Assembly: GCA_963971225.1 (NCBI GenBank)
Contig: OZ020269.1
Coordinates: 82,188,450-82,252,449, forward strand
Origin: Melieria omissa
Lineage: Eukaryota > Arthropoda > Insecta > Diptera > Ulidiidae
Direction: 5' to 3'
Length of the DNA: 64,000 bases
Made by a program: the position numbers and the translations under genes. Below are positions 63,215 through 64,000 of the stretch, in pieces. The number at the start of each line of letters is the position of its first letter. Within the stretch, counting starts at the first letter, position 1. Under the pieces are notes generated by a model. The model had not been told where the DNA came from. It did no database searches and was given only the letters and a program-made list of their open reading frames with translations.

Positions 63215-64000
63215 AAAATATATAAATATGCTTGCATATGTCACCCGTTTACTGTACAATTATTTTAATGTATTTAAATTGATGTCCACGCCTTAAGTGG
63301 TTTTAATGCCTTTGATGACACATACCTTCCTGCTGTTAGTAGAACTGATAATTTGTGGCGTTAACGTTCGTTTGAGACATAAGTAAGCTTTTGCTTTAAA
63401 TTCCAACTTTAGAGGGTAATTTTTATAGTTGGATTATAGGCTACTGCAATTTCTTGAGACTCTCAAAAAAACAAATAACAATAATATCTTTCCAAATGCT
63501 ATGCAGTTCATGAAAGTCCCGCTAAGTTTTTTCACTAACCCTGATACATTTTAATCAGATTCAGATTATTATATTTCGGCATAAAAATTAGTCACAAGAA
63601 ATTTAAAACTTTACTTTTAGAGTTAAATCATTATAAAAAAAAGATTTAGAGGCTTCATTTTTGATAATGTCGACGATTTAAAAATACATTTAATTCATCA
63701 GAATCACAACCTTAAATAAAAAATAAAAAATTGGTTAGTAAAATATCAAATATCAGAATCTCGACTTGATCTATTCAACTCGTTTTACTAAATATCTAAT
63801 TTGTATTAAGCTGTTGAATAGTTTAGCTAAAAATGATATCGTTTATAGTTCAAAGTCTCTGTAGACATATAGAAAAACCTTTAACTTGACCAACTGTACC
63901 CTCTCCCTATCTTCTACACCCACTTTTATTTTACTGAACCTCCAAATTTTCAAACAATTTTTTGACTTTCCAATTTTAAATTTTCATTTAAATCTCTCCA
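63215..64000. other. Non-coding AT-rich stretch
   Basis: Nothing recognised up to the end of the window. Confidence 0.5.

Overview
The window looks like nuclear DNA of a higher dipteran, most likely a tephritid fruit fly or close relative. It is AT-rich, has long non-coding stretches with CAA/CAG and CA runs, short GT-AG introns, an insect-type alpha-amylase-like gene, and many DNA transposons of types common in flies. The genus assignment is inference; no marker gene fixes it.

Only one ordinary host gene can be supported: an alpha-amylase-like gene on the minus strand at about 59.1-55.9 kb. It has at least four exons, substituted catalytic residues and a long Glu/Ala-rich C-terminal extension. 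Everything else that codes recognisably belongs to mobile elements.

Layout. 0-9 kb: non-coding, with a 0.2 kb tandem duplication, two TTAA-flanked MITEs and a cluster of TTCATAA words. 9.07-10.73 kb: dead Tc1-like element with an IR/DR end structure. 11.5 kb: hAT-type MITE. 13.8-16.1 kb: two near-identical 1.07 kb units, each with a non-LTR retrotransposon remnant, separated by a 130-bp block that recurs at 18.5 kb. 19.07-21.76 kb: apparently intact element with a 580-codon Mutator-like transposase and 18-bp inverted ends. 23-30 kb: non-coding, with a pogo-like MITE family and a 1 kb TTAA element. 30.5-34.4 kb: a nearly complete P-like transposase gene (THAP domain, nine or so exons, minus strand) beside an inverted partial copy. 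35.8-36.9 kb: unidentified coding remnant. 37.3-41.4 kb: a TTAA element, then a dead hAT transposase, then a foldback element with long inverted arms around a broken gene of an arthropod repeat family. 42-55 kb: mostly non-coding, with further MITEs and an RTE-type retrotransposon fragment split by a hAT MITE. 55.8-59.1 kb: amylase-like gene. 60-64 kb: non-coding, with a non-LTR 3' end fragment, a tRNA-derived SINE-like sequence and an ATCCCG-rich repeat.

The elements record a layered history of insertions: MITE into RTE, foldback next to or into hAT, and TTAA-type DNA into a foldback arm. The two transposase genes at 19 kb and 31-34 kb have no visible stops in their coding frames and could still be active.
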